Source: an uncultured Eudoraea sp.
GTDB lineage: Bacteria; Bacteroidota; Bacteroidia; Flavobacteriales; Flavobacteriaceae
Assembly (NCBI RefSeq): GCF_947260015.1
Contig: NZ_CAMYOM010000005.1
Coordinates: forward strand, 62,001 to 126,000
Direction of reading: 5' to 3'
DNA length: 64,000 bases
A model generated the notes under the pieces. It ran no database searches, was not told the DNA's origin, and was given only the letters and a program-made list of their open reading frames with translations. A program made the position numbers and the translations under genes. Below, piece by piece: positions 9,187 to 18,435 of the stretch. How positions within the stretch are numbered: position 1 is the first letter of the stretch; each line of letters begins with the position of its first letter.

Positions 9187-9777
9187 TTAGCGTACTTTTT
9201 TCAAGTCAGGAAAACGCATTTTATACTCCACATTAATTTTACCTTTAGAGATATTAGTAAGTTTGCCTTTCAGTAGCCTTTTTTTAAGGCTGGAGAGCTT
9301 ATCCGTAAAGAGAATTCCCTCTATATGGTCGTATTCATGTTGTATAACTCTGGCCAAAAGTCCATCATAAGTCTCTTTATGAGGATTGAAATTCTCATCC
9401 AAATAACTAATTTCAATAGTATCCAGGCGGGTAACGTCCTCACGGATATCGGGAATGCTTAGGCAACCTTCATTAAAAGCCCAATTAGACCCGGTCTCCT
9501 CCTCAATTTTGGGATTAATAAATACTCTTTTAAAATTTTTTAGAGCATCCTGTTCTTCAGGAGATAATTCATCATCATCTGCAAAAGGTCCTGTATCTAC
9601 GATAAATAATCGAATTGGCAGTCCAATTTGTGGAGCAGCCAATCCTACACCATTTGCATTATACATTGTTTCCCACATATTGGCGATTATTTCCTTTATT
9701 TGGGGGTAGTCTTTTTTTATAGATTTCCCTATTTTTCTTAAAATAGGATCCCCGTATGCTAAAATAGATAAGGTCAT
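9187..9777 (-). CDS. def: Peptide deformylase
   Basis: Removes the formyl group from the initiator methionine of nascent proteins; cytoplasmic metallo-enzyme. All three family motifs are intact: GVGLAAPQIG at residues 43-52, EGCLSIP at 103-109 (metal-ligand cysteine) and QHEYDH at 146-151 (HExxH metal site). A length of 196 residues with an acidic insert around 66-78 (DDDELSPEEQ) is typical of Bacteroidetes deformylases. It begins 4 bases after the stop of ruvX on the same strand, so the two are co-transcribed. Confidence 0.97.
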   Translation of the reverse strand: MTLSILAYGDPILRKIGKSIKKDYPQIKEIIANMWETMYNANGVGLAAPQIGLPIRLFIVDTGPFADDDELSPEEQDALKNFKRVFINPKIEEETGSNWAFNEGCLSIPDIREDVTRLDTIEISYLDENFNPHKETYDGLLARVIQHEYDHIEGILFTDKLSSLKKRLLKGKLTNISKGKINVEYKMRFPDLKKVR

Positions 9778-9781
9778 TCTA

Positions 9782-10192
9782 CTATATTCTGTTTAAATAT
9801 GACTGTAAAATCAGGGTTGCGCTAATTTCGTCTATCAATTCTTTATTCTGACGTTGCTTTTTTTTAAGCCCTGATTCGACCATGGTTTGAAAAGCAACTT
9901 TTGATGTAAATCTCTCATCTTGCCGATCAATTGGAATTAATGGAAAATAAGTCTTTAACTTTTTCAAAAATACCTGAATTGATACTTCTGATTCAGATGG
10001 CGTATTATCCCACCGTTTGGGCTCTCCAACAACTATCACTGCAATATTTTCTTTGGCCGAATAATCTTTCAGATACTGCAAAAGATCTTTGGTGTTAACG
10101 GTAGTTAAACCAGAGGCAATAAGCTGCAACTCATCAGTAACCGCTATCCCAGTTCGTTGTTTCCCAAAATCTAGTGCAATAATTCTTGCCAA
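9782..10192 (-). CDS. ruvX: RuvX/YqgF family putative Holliday junction resolvase / pre-16S rRNA nuclease
   Basis: A 136-residue RNase H-fold nuclease. Visible acidic residues: ALDFG (Asp8) at the first strand, DERFTSK at 92-98 and DEISA at 121-125, the conserved triad region of the YqgF family. In E. coli YqgF matures the 5' end of 16S rRNA; the older resolvase name comes from fold similarity. The start is a TTG (10190-10192); no ATG is available upstream in frame at a sensible place, and the fold begins immediately (ARIIALDFG). It leads a ruvX-def-DUF5606 operon and is divergent from dapD across 101 bases. Confidence 0.92.
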   Translation of the reverse strand: MARIIALDFGKQRTGIAVTDELQLIASGLTTVNTKDLLQYLKDYSAKENIAVIVVGEPKRWDNTPSESEVSIQVFLKKLKTYFPLIPIDRQDERFTSKVAFQTMVESGLKKKQRQNKELIDEISATLILQSYLNRI

Positions 10193-10205
10193 ATCAATTT
10201 TTTTG

Positions 10206-10213
10206 CAAAAATA
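10206..10213 (-). promoter_or_regulatory. Candidate -7 box (TATTTTTG) for ruvX operon
   Basis: Read on the minus strand this is TATTTTTG, a TAnnTTTG match ending 13 bases before the TTG start of ruvX. No TTTG was found at the right spacing upstream, so only half of the consensus is present. Confidence 0.3.
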
Positions 10214-10266
10214 AGGGATAATTTGTTACGCCTATAAAAATTAAAGATTTATTAATAGTTACCTGT

Positions 10267-10274
10267 TATCTTTG
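10267..10274 (+). promoter_or_regulatory. Candidate -7 box (TATCTTTG) for dapD
   Basis: TATCTTTG matches TAnnTTTG and lies 19 bases before the dapD ATG, giving an expected short leader of about 12 bases. The upstream TTTG element is not obvious. Confidence 0.35.
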
Positions 10275-10293
10275 CCCAAATTATTCTTACAAC

Positions 10294-11109
10294 ATGAATA
10301 CACTCCGAAATACCATTGAAAATGCCTGGGAAAATCGAGAACTCCTGAAAGAAACTAAAACACAAGATGCTATAAGGGAAGTGATTCAATTAATTGATGA
10401 TGGAAAATTACGATGTGCTGAACCTGTAAAGGGAGATTGGCAGATAAATGAATGGGTTAAAAAAGCAGTTGTACTTTACTTCCCAATTCAAAAAATGGAA
10501 ACCCTGGAAGCAGGGATTTTTGAATACCACGATAAGATTCCGCTTAAGAGAGGCTACAAGGAAAAGGGGATTCGTGTAGTTCCACACGCTGTAGCCAGAC
10601 ATGGTGCCTACATTTCAAAAGGCACAATCCTCATGCCTAGTTATGTAAATATTGGTGCCTATGTAGATGAAGGCACTATGGTTGATACCTGGGCCACCGT
10701 TGGGAGCTGTGCGCAAATTGGTAAAAACGTACATTTAAGCGGAGGTGTTGGTATAGGAGGGGTTTTAGAGCCCTTACAGGCTGCCCCTGTTATAATTGAA
10801 GACAATGCCTTTATTGGTAGCAGATGTATTGTCGTTGAAGGAGTAAGAGTTGAGCAGGAGGCAGTTTTAGGAGCAAATGTTGTTTTAACGGCTTCCACAA
10901 AAATTATTGATGTCACCGGTGTCACTCCTGTAGAGCGAAAAGGTTTGGTTCCTGCAAGATCTGTAGTAATTCCCGGTAGTTATACGAAGAAATTTCCTGC
11001 GGGAGATTTTCAGGTTCCCTGTGCTCTTATTATTGGTGTTCGCAAAGCGAGCACAAACAAAAAAACTTCCTTAAATGAAGCTCTCAGGGAGTATAACGTA
11101 GCTGTATAA
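10294..11109 (+). CDS. dapD: 2,3,4,5-tetrahydropyridine-2,6-dicarboxylate N-succinyltransferase
   Basis: Uses succinyl-CoA to acylate tetrahydrodipicolinate in the succinylase branch of the lysine/diaminopimelate pathway. At 271 residues the protein is the standard length. After a helical N-terminal domain (1-100) there is a left-handed beta helix of hexapeptide repeats (I-G-A-Y-V-D, I-G-G-V-L-E, I-G-S-R and so on, about 110-215), including GAYVDEGTMVDTWATVGSCA, the conserved DapD signature. The C-terminal VPCALIIGVRKAST segment is also usual. Together with lysA at 34 kb it gives two steps of the meso-DAP/lysine route in this window. Monocistronic, divergent from ruvX. Confidence 0.97.
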   Translation: MNTLRNTIENAWENRELLKETKTQDAIREVIQLIDDGKLRCAEPVKGDWQINEWVKKAVVLYFPIQKMETLEAGIFEYHDKIPLKRGYKEKGIRVVPHAVARHGAYISKGTILMPSYVNIGAYVDEGTMVDTWATVGSCAQIGKNVHLSGGVGIGGVLEPLQAAPVIIEDNAFIGSRCIVVEGVRVEQEAVLGANVVLTASTKIIDVTGVTPVERKGLVPARSVVIPGSYTKKFPAGDFQVPCALIIGVRKASTNKKTSLNEALREYNVAV

Positions 11110-11158
11110 TTTTTTCAAAAATTATGTTTAGGATAATATTTTCTCTAATTTATAGTTA

Positions 11159-11166
11159 TAACTTTG
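11159..11166 (+). promoter_or_regulatory. Candidate -7 box (TAACTTTG) for the glycosyltransferase cluster
   Basis: TAACTTTG fits TAnnTTTG and lies 39 bases before the first glycosyltransferase start. The -33 half is not clear. Confidence 0.35.
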
Positions 11167-11205
11167 TTAATAGTTTAGGAATAATACCTACATATCATTT
11201 TTTAA

Positions 11206-12003
11206 ATGAAGAGTTCTAAGGAGAAAGTATCAGCTTTAATTATTACTTATAATGAAATTGGTTACATAGAAAATTGCATCCAATCTATAGATTTTGCCGA
11301 TGAAATAATCGTAGTTGATTCTTTTAGTACAGATGGAACTTATGAATATTTAGCCAATCTGGATAATGTAAAAGTAATTCAACATCCTTTTGATAACTTT
11401 ACCTTACAAAAATCATTTGCCTTAAAACAGGCTTCAAATGATTGGGTTCTCTTTATAGATGCAGATGAGGTTGTTTCCGAAAATCTTAAATATGAGATTT
11501 TAAAAACACTAAATTCCAACCCTGAACATTCAGCATACTGGTTTTATAGGAAGTTTATGTTCCAGGATAGACGGCTACTCTTTAGCGGATGGCAAACAGA
11601 TAAGAACTATCGTCTGTTTAGAAAGAGTAGAGTTAAATTTTCTGAAGAAAAATTGGTACATGAGACCTTGAATGTTAATGGGTCTTCGGGAATCTTTAAT
11701 GAAAAACTCATTCATTATTGCTACAAAAATTTTGAGGAATATAAGGAGAAAATGATAAGCTATGGTCGATTAAAGGCTAAAGAGTCATTTTTCAAAGAGA
11801 ATAGATTCAATTATGTTTACATGGTTCTTAAGCCAGCTTGGAAATTTTTACATCGATATATCCTTCGATTAGGCATACTTGATGGGAAAAAAGGCATTAC
11901 AATCTGCTATCTTGATGCACTTGGAGTTCTAGAACGTTATCGAGAATTAAAGAGATTGGAGAATACTAATGACCTTGCTTATTATTTGGTTATGCCAGAA
12001 TAA
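11206..12003 (+). CDS. Glycosyltransferase family 2, LPS-core (WaaE/KdtX) type
   Basis: A 265-residue GT-A fold glycosyltransferase without membrane segments, acting at the cytoplasmic face of the inner membrane. It begins with VSALIITYNEIGYIENCIQSI and DEIIVVDSFSTDGTYE (nucleotide-sugar binding), then DWVLFIDADEVVS containing the DxD metal site. The pattern matches the small family of LPS inner-core beta-glucosyl/heptosyl-type transferases (WaaE/KdtX). Donor and acceptor cannot be read from sequence. It is followed, after a 311-base gap, by two further glycosyltransferase genes on the same strand, so it probably belongs to a small surface-glycan set. Confidence 0.88.
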   Translation: MKSSKEKVSALIITYNEIGYIENCIQSIDFADEIIVVDSFSTDGTYEYLANLDNVKVIQHPFDNFTLQKSFALKQASNDWVLFIDADEVVSENLKYEILKTLNSNPEHSAYWFYRKFMFQDRRLLFSGWQTDKNYRLFRKSRVKFSEEKLVHETLNVNGSSGIFNEKLIHYCYKNFEEYKEKMISYGRLKAKESFFKENRFNYVYMVLKPAWKFLHRYILRLGILDGKKGITICYLDALGVLERYRELKRLENTNDLAYYLVMPE

Positions 12004-12314
12004 GTCCAGATACTCTTCTTTTCTCTTACCTCATTACTTATAAACAGAAAGGTATAATTTTGAACCAGGCAATTATGATTAATTTATTTGCCAATTTGAG
12101 GTAATATCTTTACTTATTTTAGCGCTAAGTTATAGTGAAACTCTTCTAATTTTACAAGATCATATTCACATTTTATTTACTTTGCAGATATCTTTGCTTT
12201 ATTGAACTTAATGCCCTTTTCATGCGCATAAAGCCTGCATTAATTTGGAAAGCATATTGGATATGGTATTCAAAAAACTACATTTGTAATAATGGTGAAA
12301 ATAAATAATCTTAA
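12004..12314. other. Intergenic region, 311 bp, within the glycosyltransferase cluster
   Basis: No gene seen in any frame. It holds a TATCTTTG (12189-12196) that could be a -7 box for the downstream fusion gene, about 118 bases before its ATG, which would leave a long leader. No stable hairpin with a T-run was found, so it need not terminate transcription. Confidence 0.4.
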
Positions 12315-14171
12315 ATGAGTGCGGTAAGTGTAATAGTTAGTACTTACAGCCAACCTGAACTGCTGGAAAAGGTTCTTTGGGGTTTCAATTGCCAGACTTT
12401 TATGGATTTCGAACTGATCATTGCCGACCAGGGATCAGTGGCCCAAACTAAAGAATTGATTAATAAAATAAAGCCCAGCGTATTCTTTGTGATAAATCAT
12501 ATATGGCATGAGAATGAGGGCTTTCCGAAAAACAAAATATTAAATAAGGCCATTTTATCATCCAATTCGGATTACATAATTTTCACAGAAGGTGACTGTA
12601 TTCCCAGAGAGGATTTTGTTCAGGTTCACTATATAAATAAGGAACCCTCAACATTTATTTCGGGAGTCCATTATTTGTTGCCTTTGAATATATCTAAGAC
12701 TTTAACGCTAAAGGATATAGAAGAACAAAATTGCTTCAAAATCGACTGGCTTAAAGAGCAAGGAATAAAAAAATCACTCAAAAATCCAAACCCTAGTTCA
12801 AAAGGGTTTATTACAAAGGCACTTAATCCTTTAAAACCTGCGAAGTACAATTGGAACAGGCAAAATTCTTCTGGATGGAAAAGAGATATTCTTAAAGTTA
12901 ATGGTTTTGAAGAAGGTATACGATATAAAGGTGAAGACAGCGTACTTGAAAAACGTTTACACAATTATGGCATTAAGTTTAAGCAACTTCGATATAGTTC
13001 AGTCTGTATACAATTAGATCATAAAAGCAGGTTTAAAACGCATGAGGTTGTAAGGGAGAATGCAGTAAACATGAAGTTTCTTGTTATTCAACAAAAAATG
13101 ATAGGGGATGTATTAGCAAGTACCCTTATTTGCCGCACTTTAAAACATTTATTCCCTGAATGTACTGTACATTATGTTGCAAATGAAAATACGCTGGCGG
13201 TATTGAATAACAATCCAGATATAGACCATATCATCGTTTTTAAACAAGAATTTAGCGAAAATAAAAAGGCCCTTTATTCATTTTTAAAATCGATCCGAAC
13301 GCAATCTTACGATGTAGTTATAGATGCTTATGGGAAATTGGAAAGCAACCTAATTTCTATATTTGCCCAATCGCAACGCAAAATTGCTCACTACAGGTGG
13401 TACACTTCCTGGATATATACTGATACGGTAATTGAAAGCCAAATAGCTGATAACAACAATTCACTTGCCAACAAAATCAGATTGCAATTACTTAGTCCTA
13501 TCGCATCTGAATTTAATGATTATTCCATCTCTCCTAAATTATATCTTAGCCAGGAAGAAATTGATTTAGCCAAATACAAAGTTGGAGAATTAAAAAGAAA
13601 TTCTAATCAGAAACTGATCATGATAAGTATTTTGGGAAGTAGTGCCTTAAAAACTTACCCCTCTGAATATATGTCTAAAGTTGTTGACGTAATTTGTTCT
13701 AAAACTGACGGCATAGTACTTTTTAATTATTTACCAAATCAAAGAGATGAGGCAAGGGCCATTTATGACCAGTGTAACGAAGTCTCTAAATCATTAATAA
13801 ATTTTGACTTTTACGCAAATTCTTTAAGAGAGTTTATTCTGATACTTTCACAGTGTGATGCCCTAATTGGGAATGAAGGAGGGGCAGCTAATATGGCCAA
13901 AGCACTAAGGGTGCCCACATTTTGCCTCTTTAGTCCTTTTATTGTTAAGGAGGCGTGGCATGATAGTTCATCTGAGTTGAATATTGCAATCCATCTAAAT
14001 GACTATCATCCGGAATTATTTGTAAATATGAACAAAAAGAAAATTAAAAAAGTAATACGATCCCTCTACGCTTATTTTAAACCTATCCTTTTTGAGGACG
14101 AATTACTTCTTTTTCTAAATAAGTATTGCAATAGTGCCATAATAGATAATTCGTTGAATGAGAAATACTAA
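12315..14171 (+). CDS. Two-domain glycosyltransferase: GT2 fused to GT9 (ADP-heptose:LPS heptosyltransferase type)
   Basis: A 618-residue protein joining two unrelated folds. Residues 1-250 are a family 2 GT-A domain (VSVIVSTYSQPELLEKVL, EGDCIPRED with the DxD-like site, then a galactosyltransferase-like GWKRDILKVNGFEE and GEDSVLEKRL region). Residues 253-618 are a family 9 GT-B domain starting with MKFLVIQQKMIGDVLAS and ending with IGNEGGAANMAKALRVPT, the heptosyltransferase signature. The joint is at Met253 (ATG 13071), exactly where a separate GT9 gene would begin, with only a few residues between. In relatives these two are usually separate genes, so loss of a stop codon is likely; both halves look intact. 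Whether one long protein, or also an internal product from 13071, is made is open. Its end overlaps the next gene by 14 bases. Confidence 0.88.
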   Translation: MSAVSVIVSTYSQPELLEKVLWGFNCQTFMDFELIIADQGSVAQTKELINKIKPSVFFVINHIWHENEGFPKNKILNKAILSSNSDYIIFTEGDCIPREDFVQVHYINKEPSTFISGVHYLLPLNISKTLTLKDIEEQNCFKIDWLKEQGIKKSLKNPNPSSKGFITKALNPLKPAKYNWNRQNSSGWKRDILKVNGFEEGIRYKGEDSVLEKRLHNYGIKFKQLRYSSVCIQLDHKSRFKTHEVVRENAVNMKFLVIQQKMIGDVLASTLICRTLKHLFPECTVHYVANENTLAVLNNNPDIDHIIVFKQEFSENKKALYSFLKSIRTQSYDVVIDAYGKLESNLISIFAQSQRKIAHYRWYTSWIYTDTVIESQIADNNNSLANKIRLQLLSPIASEFNDYSISPKLYLSQEEIDLAKYKVGELKRNSNQKLIMISILGSSALKTYPSEYMSKVVDVICSKTDGIVLFNYLPNQRDEARAIYDQCNEVSKSLINFDFYANSLREFILILSQCDALIGNEGGAANMAKALRVPTFCLFSPFIVKEAWHDSSSELNIAIHLNDYHPELFVNMNKKKIKKVIRSLYAYFKPILFEDELLLFLNKYCNSAIIDNSLNEKY

Positions 14172-15099
14172 GTTAGATTTAGCAATAATCATTATCAATT
14201 ACAATTCTTCTGAGTTTTCCCAAAAGTGTATCCAAAGTGTTTTGGAAAATACGACAAGTACAATTTCCTATGAAATCATTATTGTAGATAATGCCTCCAA
14301 AAATAGAGATTATGAAACATTGAAAAACTATATTTCTAACCTAAAAAACACCAATATAAGACTTTACAGAAGTAGGATAAATACTGGTTTTGGAGGTGGT
14401 AACATGTATGGGGTTCAGTTTGCCCATGCCAACTATTACCTATTTTTAAACAACGACACATTACTCATAAAAGATCCTATAAAAATATGTTTTGATTTTA
14501 TGGAAAAAACAGGGGATGCGGCATTATGCGGGCCTCAAATTTTTAATGAGCACCAAAAAAAAGAAGTTAGTTTTGATCATTTTACTTCTATAGGAAGGGA
14601 AATTTTTGGCAAAAAGATGTTGGAATTTGTTTTTCGAAAAACGAAGCCCAACAGACGAAAACAGTATTCAACGCCATTATCGGTTGATTATGTAAATGGC
14701 AGCTTTATGTTTTTTAGGGCTAAGGATTTTGATTCCGTAGGGGGATTTGATACCACAATTTTCCTATATTTTGAGGAGAGTGATATCTGTTATAGGCTAA
14801 AGAAAAAAAATAGAAAAACCTATTTTATCCCCTCGGCGTCTTATCTTCATTATCAAGGTAAAAGCATCCAAAAAACCACTTGGAATATTCGAACAAAAAT
14901 TGAACTTAAAACATCTATGTTCTATGTTATACGAAAGAACTACGGGTATTTTCATTATCAATTGCTAAGAGTGTTTTTTATTTTGCGTTATGGTCTGGTT
15001 TCCATTGTAAAACCTAAATATTTTAAATTATTCCATCGTATATTAATTGGACTTCCCATGGGAAAATCGTTAAAACAAGAACAAAGTATTTTGCCATAA
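14158..15099 (+). CDS. Glycosyltransferase family 2, rhamnosyltransferase-like
   Basis: A 313-residue GT2 protein beginning with LAIIIINYNSSEFSQKCIQSVLENT and YEIIIVDNASKN, followed by INTGFGGGNMYGVQFA and FLNNDTLL (the metal site is NND in place of DxD, as is common in the WbbL/RfbN-like group), and GPQIFN with a C-terminal VGGFDTTIFLYFEESDICYRLK segment, which holds the likely catalytic base. This is the arrangement of rhamnosyl and related O-antigen transferases. A basic, hydrophobic C-terminus may hold it at the membrane. The start lies inside the end of the GT2-GT9 gene (14-base overlap), so the two are translationally coupled. The substrate is unknown. Confidence 0.87.
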   Translation: MRNTKLDLAIIIINYNSSEFSQKCIQSVLENTTSTISYEIIIVDNASKNRDYETLKNYISNLKNTNIRLYRSRINTGFGGGNMYGVQFAHANYYLFLNNDTLLIKDPIKICFDFMEKTGDAALCGPQIFNEHQKKEVSFDHFTSIGREIFGKKMLEFVFRKTKPNRRKQYSTPLSVDYVNGSFMFFRAKDFDSVGGFDTTIFLYFEESDICYRLKKKNRKTYFIPSASYLHYQGKSIQKTTWNIRTKIELKTSMFYVIRKNYGYFHYQLLRVFFILRYGLVSIVKPKYFKLFHRILIGLPMGKSLKQEQSILP

Positions 15100-15149
15100 G
15101 ATATGGCCTGAATTAAGTTGTTATAAATTTTATCCTTTTTTAAACAGTA

Positions 15150-15713
15150 ATGATCAAAGAAGAAATAGCGGCTGCAATTGAAATTTTAAAAAAGGGAGGC
15201 ATTATTCTTTATCCCACCGATACGGTTTGGGGTATTGGCTGTGATGCAACAAATAAGAGTGCAATAGAGAAAATATACAAACTCAAAAAAAGATCGGATA
15301 AAAAAACAATGATCTGCCTGGTCTCTAATCAGTTTATGCTGGAACAATATGTAGAAAAAGTTCCTGAAACGGCTTATGATATCATGGATCTATCTGAAAG
15401 ACCAGTTACTATTATTTACGATAATCCAAAAGGTGTAGCCCGGAATCTTATTGCCGAGGATAACACGCTTGCTATACGTGTTGCATCTGATAAGTTCTGT
15501 CAACGGTTAATTCAAAATTTCAAAAGACCCATTGTTTCTACTTCTGCAAATATAGGTGGTGATCCTACGCCGGGAAATTTTTCAGAAATAAGTGAATTGA
15601 TTTTAAAAGGTGTGGACTATGTGGTAAATTTGGAGCGGAAAACAACTATTAAATCACCTTCCTCCATTATTAAATTGGGTAATGATGGAACTATAAAAAT
15701 TATCCGCAAGTAG
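15150..15713 (+). CDS. tsaC: L-threonylcarbamoyladenylate synthase, Sua5/YrdC/TsaC family
   Basis: Makes threonylcarbamoyl-AMP from threonine, bicarbonate and ATP for the t6A37 modification of ANN-decoding tRNAs; cytoplasmic. The 187-residue YrdC fold shows KKGGIILYPTDTVWGIGCDA, KKRSDKKTMICLV (basic cluster for ATP) and RPIVSTSANIGGDPTP. It lacks the extra Sua5 C-terminal domain, so it is the short TsaC form. It starts 50 bases after the glycosyltransferase and precedes a tRNA nucleotidyltransferase gene by 77 bases, a plausible tRNA-maturation pairing. Confidence 0.94.
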   Translation: MIKEEIAAAIEILKKGGIILYPTDTVWGIGCDATNKSAIEKIYKLKKRSDKKTMICLVSNQFMLEQYVEKVPETAYDIMDLSERPVTIIYDNPKGVARNLIAEDNTLAIRVASDKFCQRLIQNFKRPIVSTSANIGGDPTPGNFSEISELILKGVDYVVNLERKTTIKSPSSIIKLGNDGTIKIIRK

Positions 15714-15790
15714 AACAACAAAAAAATCCTGGCTTTATAATTCCGGATTTCTACCCACTTTGGCAACTCAATTCAGAAGTGATCTAAATT

Positions 15791-17215
15791 ATGACGCTGA
15801 CAAATTATAAAAAAAGCCTACAAGACTCTATTTTTCGCATTATTGCAGACTCTGCAAAGGAGCTATCTGTTGACAGTTATGCTATAGGCGGATATGTTAG
15901 GGATCTTATATTGGAAAGAGGTAAATCTAAGGATATAGATATTGTTGCCGTAGGTAGCGGAATTCAGCTCGCTAAAAAGGTAGCCTCAAAACTCAAGGGA
16001 AAACCCAAAGTATCTGTCTTCAAGAATTTTGGGACGGCCATGATAAAACATCATAATTTGGAAATAGAATTTGTGGGTGCCAGGACAGAAAGTTATACAA
16101 GAGATAGTAGAAAGCCTGTTGTTGAGGATGGAACACTTTTAGATGACCAGAAAAGACGCGACTTTACTATAAATACCATGGCCATATCACTTAATGAATC
16201 AGATTTTGGCCAACTACTAGACCCGTTTGATGGGGTTAAAGACCTGAAAAATAAACTAATTCGAACCCCATTAGATCCGTCAATAACCTATTCTGATGAT
16301 CCTCTAAGAATGCTAAGAGCTATTCGTTTTGCAACTCAGCTGGATTTTGACATCGAAATAAAATCGCTACAAGCTATTACAGAAAATAAGGACCGAATAG
16401 AAATAATTTCTCAGGAACGAATTGTTGATGAATTAAATAAAATTTTAGCATGTGATCAGCCATCCATTGGTCTAAAACTTTTACATAATACCGAATTATT
16501 ACCCTTTTTGCTGCCCGAATTAACTGCTTTGGAAGGTATTGAAGAAATTGAGGGACAACGGCATAAAGACAATTTTTGGCACACTCTTGAAGTTGTTGAT
16601 AATATTGCTAAGACTACCGACAATTTATGGTTACGCTGGGCAGCATTATTACACGATATAGGTAAGGCACCCACCAAAAGGTTTGATAACAAGATAGGTT
16701 GGACCTTTCACGCACATGAATTTGTAGGTTCTAAAATTGTCTTTAAATTATTTAAGAGATTGCATATGCCATTAAACGACAAAATGAAATTTGTCCAGAA
16801 AATGGTGCGAATGAGTTCAAGACCCATAATTCTTTCACAGAATAATGTAACGGATGCAGCAGTTAGAAGATTGGTATTTGATGCCGGAGAACATGTAGAC
16901 GATCTTATGACCCTTTGTGAGGCAGATATTACTACAAAAAATTCTTATAAGCAGAAAAAGTATAAAAACAATTTTAAGCTTGTAAGACAAAAAATCATTG
17001 AAGTAGAAGAACGTGATCATTTAAGAAATTTTCAACCCCCAATAAGTGGTGAGGAGATTATGAAAACTTTTAATCTTAAACCCTCTAAAGAAATAGGTAT
17101 CATCAAAGATGCAATAAAAGAGGCAATTCTTGAAGGTGAAATTCTAAATGAATATAAGCCGGCTTATGAATTTATGATCAAAAAAGGTGCAGAATTGGGT
17201 CTTCATGAAAAGTAA
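15791..17215 (+). CDS. cca: CCA tRNA nucleotidyltransferase / poly(A) polymerase family, HD-domain type
   Basis: Class II nucleotidyltransferase that builds or repairs the tRNA 3' CCA end. The head has AIGGYVRDLILERGKSKDIDIV (GG-x-VRD motif and the DxD metal site), then RRDFTINTMAISLNE, and DDPLRMLRAIRFATQLDF with the base-recognition helix. The C-terminal part contains an HD domain (FWHTLEVVDNI, LLHDIGKAPT, HAHEFVGSKI), as in other bacterial CCA enzymes of the 470-480 residue class. The length of 474 residues is full. Whether it adds whole CCA or only part cannot be proved by motif alone. Same strand and close behind tsaC. Confidence 0.92.
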   Translation: MTLTNYKKSLQDSIFRIIADSAKELSVDSYAIGGYVRDLILERGKSKDIDIVAVGSGIQLAKKVASKLKGKPKVSVFKNFGTAMIKHHNLEIEFVGARTESYTRDSRKPVVEDGTLLDDQKRRDFTINTMAISLNESDFGQLLDPFDGVKDLKNKLIRTPLDPSITYSDDPLRMLRAIRFATQLDFDIEIKSLQAITENKDRIEIISQERIVDELNKILACDQPSIGLKLLHNTELLPFLLPELTALEGIEEIEGQRHKDNFWHTLEVVDNIAKTTDNLWLRWAALLHDIGKAPTKRFDNKIGWTFHAHEFVGSKIVFKLFKRLHMPLNDKMKFVQKMVRMSSRPIILSQNNVTDAAVRRLVFDAGEHVDDLMTLCEADITTKNSYKQKKYKNNFKLVRQKIIEVEERDHLRNFQPPISGEEIMKTFNLKPSKEIGIIKDAIKEAILEGEILNEYKPAYEFMIKKGAELGLHEK

Positions 17216-17372
17216 TCAAGACAAATTTATGGAAAAGTTGTTTTAAGCTGAAATGAGAACTTTTGTTTTAATCAAATGAATTTAATTATCAATATTTATT
17301 ATTTCTCATAAAGAGAAATATGTGAGTATTTGAATAAAAGAATAGTAATTTTGCTCTGAATTTTGAGTTCCT

Positions 17373-18407
17373 ATGCATAAGAATTTTAGAAAAATTGCCA
17401 AAATTTCGTTGGTACTGGTTTATCTGGTAATAATAGCAGGAGCCGTAGTTCGCATGACAGGAAGTGGAATGGGCTGTCCGGACTGGCCAAAGTGTTTTGG
17501 CTATTATATACCCCCCACAGATATTTCTCAGTTACAATGGCAACCGGAATTTGCTTATAATGAAGGGCAGGTGATTATTCGAGAAGAATCCCTATGGGTG
17601 GCTAAGGAAGATTTCACAACTGGGAGTAATTACAATAAAGTCAATTGGGAGTCGTATCAAAGACATGACTATGCCGTTTTTAATGCCTATCATACATGGA
17701 TCGAATTTATAAATCGACTTTTAGGAGCACTTGCCGGAATGGCAACACTTTTTTTAGCCCTGGCATCGACTTCATATTGGCGAAAGGATAAAAAAATTAC
17801 TTTGATTTCCTGGCTTGTTGTATTTGGAATGGGCTTTCAAGGATGGTTGGGGGCAACAGTTGTTTATTCTGTTCTTGAACCTGTAAAAATAACGATGCAT
17901 ATGGTTATGGCCCTTTTCATTGTAGCATTACTGGTCTATCTCATTTATAAAACAGATTCTATTTCTCAAAATGAGAAGTATGACAAAAAAGTAACATTAA
18001 CCATATGGATCGCATTAGGTCTTACCTTAATACAAATCATTTTAGGAACACAAGTAAGACAGTTCGTGGACCATCAAATAGATTTATTAGGGGAAAATGC
18101 CAAAAATATTTGGCTGGTTAATCCATCAATACAATTTTATATCCATCGCTCTTTTTCAATTTTGGTAGTATTGATCAATCTCTACTTAGCATATTCCATA
18201 TCTCAAAAGAGGCTGGGGTATTCAAAAATAAAATGGGTTTTAGGTCTTCTTTTTATTGAAGTAATTACAGGGGTTGTTATGTATTATTTCGATTTCCCAT
18301 TTGCAAGTCAACCACTGCATTTGATATTGGCAGCTTTTCTCTTTGGAATTCAATTCTATTTGGTTTTGGAAGCCACAAAAGGAAAAATAAGTCAGAAATC
18401 TTTGTAA
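17373..18407 (+). CDS. ctaA: Heme A synthase, COX15/CtaA family
   Basis: Oxidises the C8 methyl of heme O to give heme A for cytochrome c oxidase. A 344-residue inner-membrane protein with about eight helices. MTGSGMGCPDWPKCFGYYIPP after the first helix is the family signature; HTWIEFINRLLGALAG, HMVMA, HRSF and HLILA carry the paired heme-ligand histidines. A hydrophilic loop between helices 1 and 2 is longer than in the Bacillus enzyme, as in other Bacteroidetes. A TAATTTTG at 17346-17353 may be its -7 box. No other cytochrome oxidase assembly gene is in the window. Confidence 0.94.
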   Translation: MHKNFRKIAKISLVLVYLVIIAGAVVRMTGSGMGCPDWPKCFGYYIPPTDISQLQWQPEFAYNEGQVIIREESLWVAKEDFTTGSNYNKVNWESYQRHDYAVFNAYHTWIEFINRLLGALAGMATLFLALASTSYWRKDKKITLISWLVVFGMGFQGWLGATVVYSVLEPVKITMHMVMALFIVALLVYLIYKTDSISQNEKYDKKVTLTIWIALGLTLIQIILGTQVRQFVDHQIDLLGENAKNIWLVNPSIQFYIHRSFSILVVLINLYLAYSISQKRLGYSKIKWVLGLLFIEVITGVVMYYFDFPFASQPLHLILAAFLFGIQFYLVLEATKGKISQKSL

Positions 18408-18435
18408 CTTTGCCCCCACGCATAAATTAGAGTTA

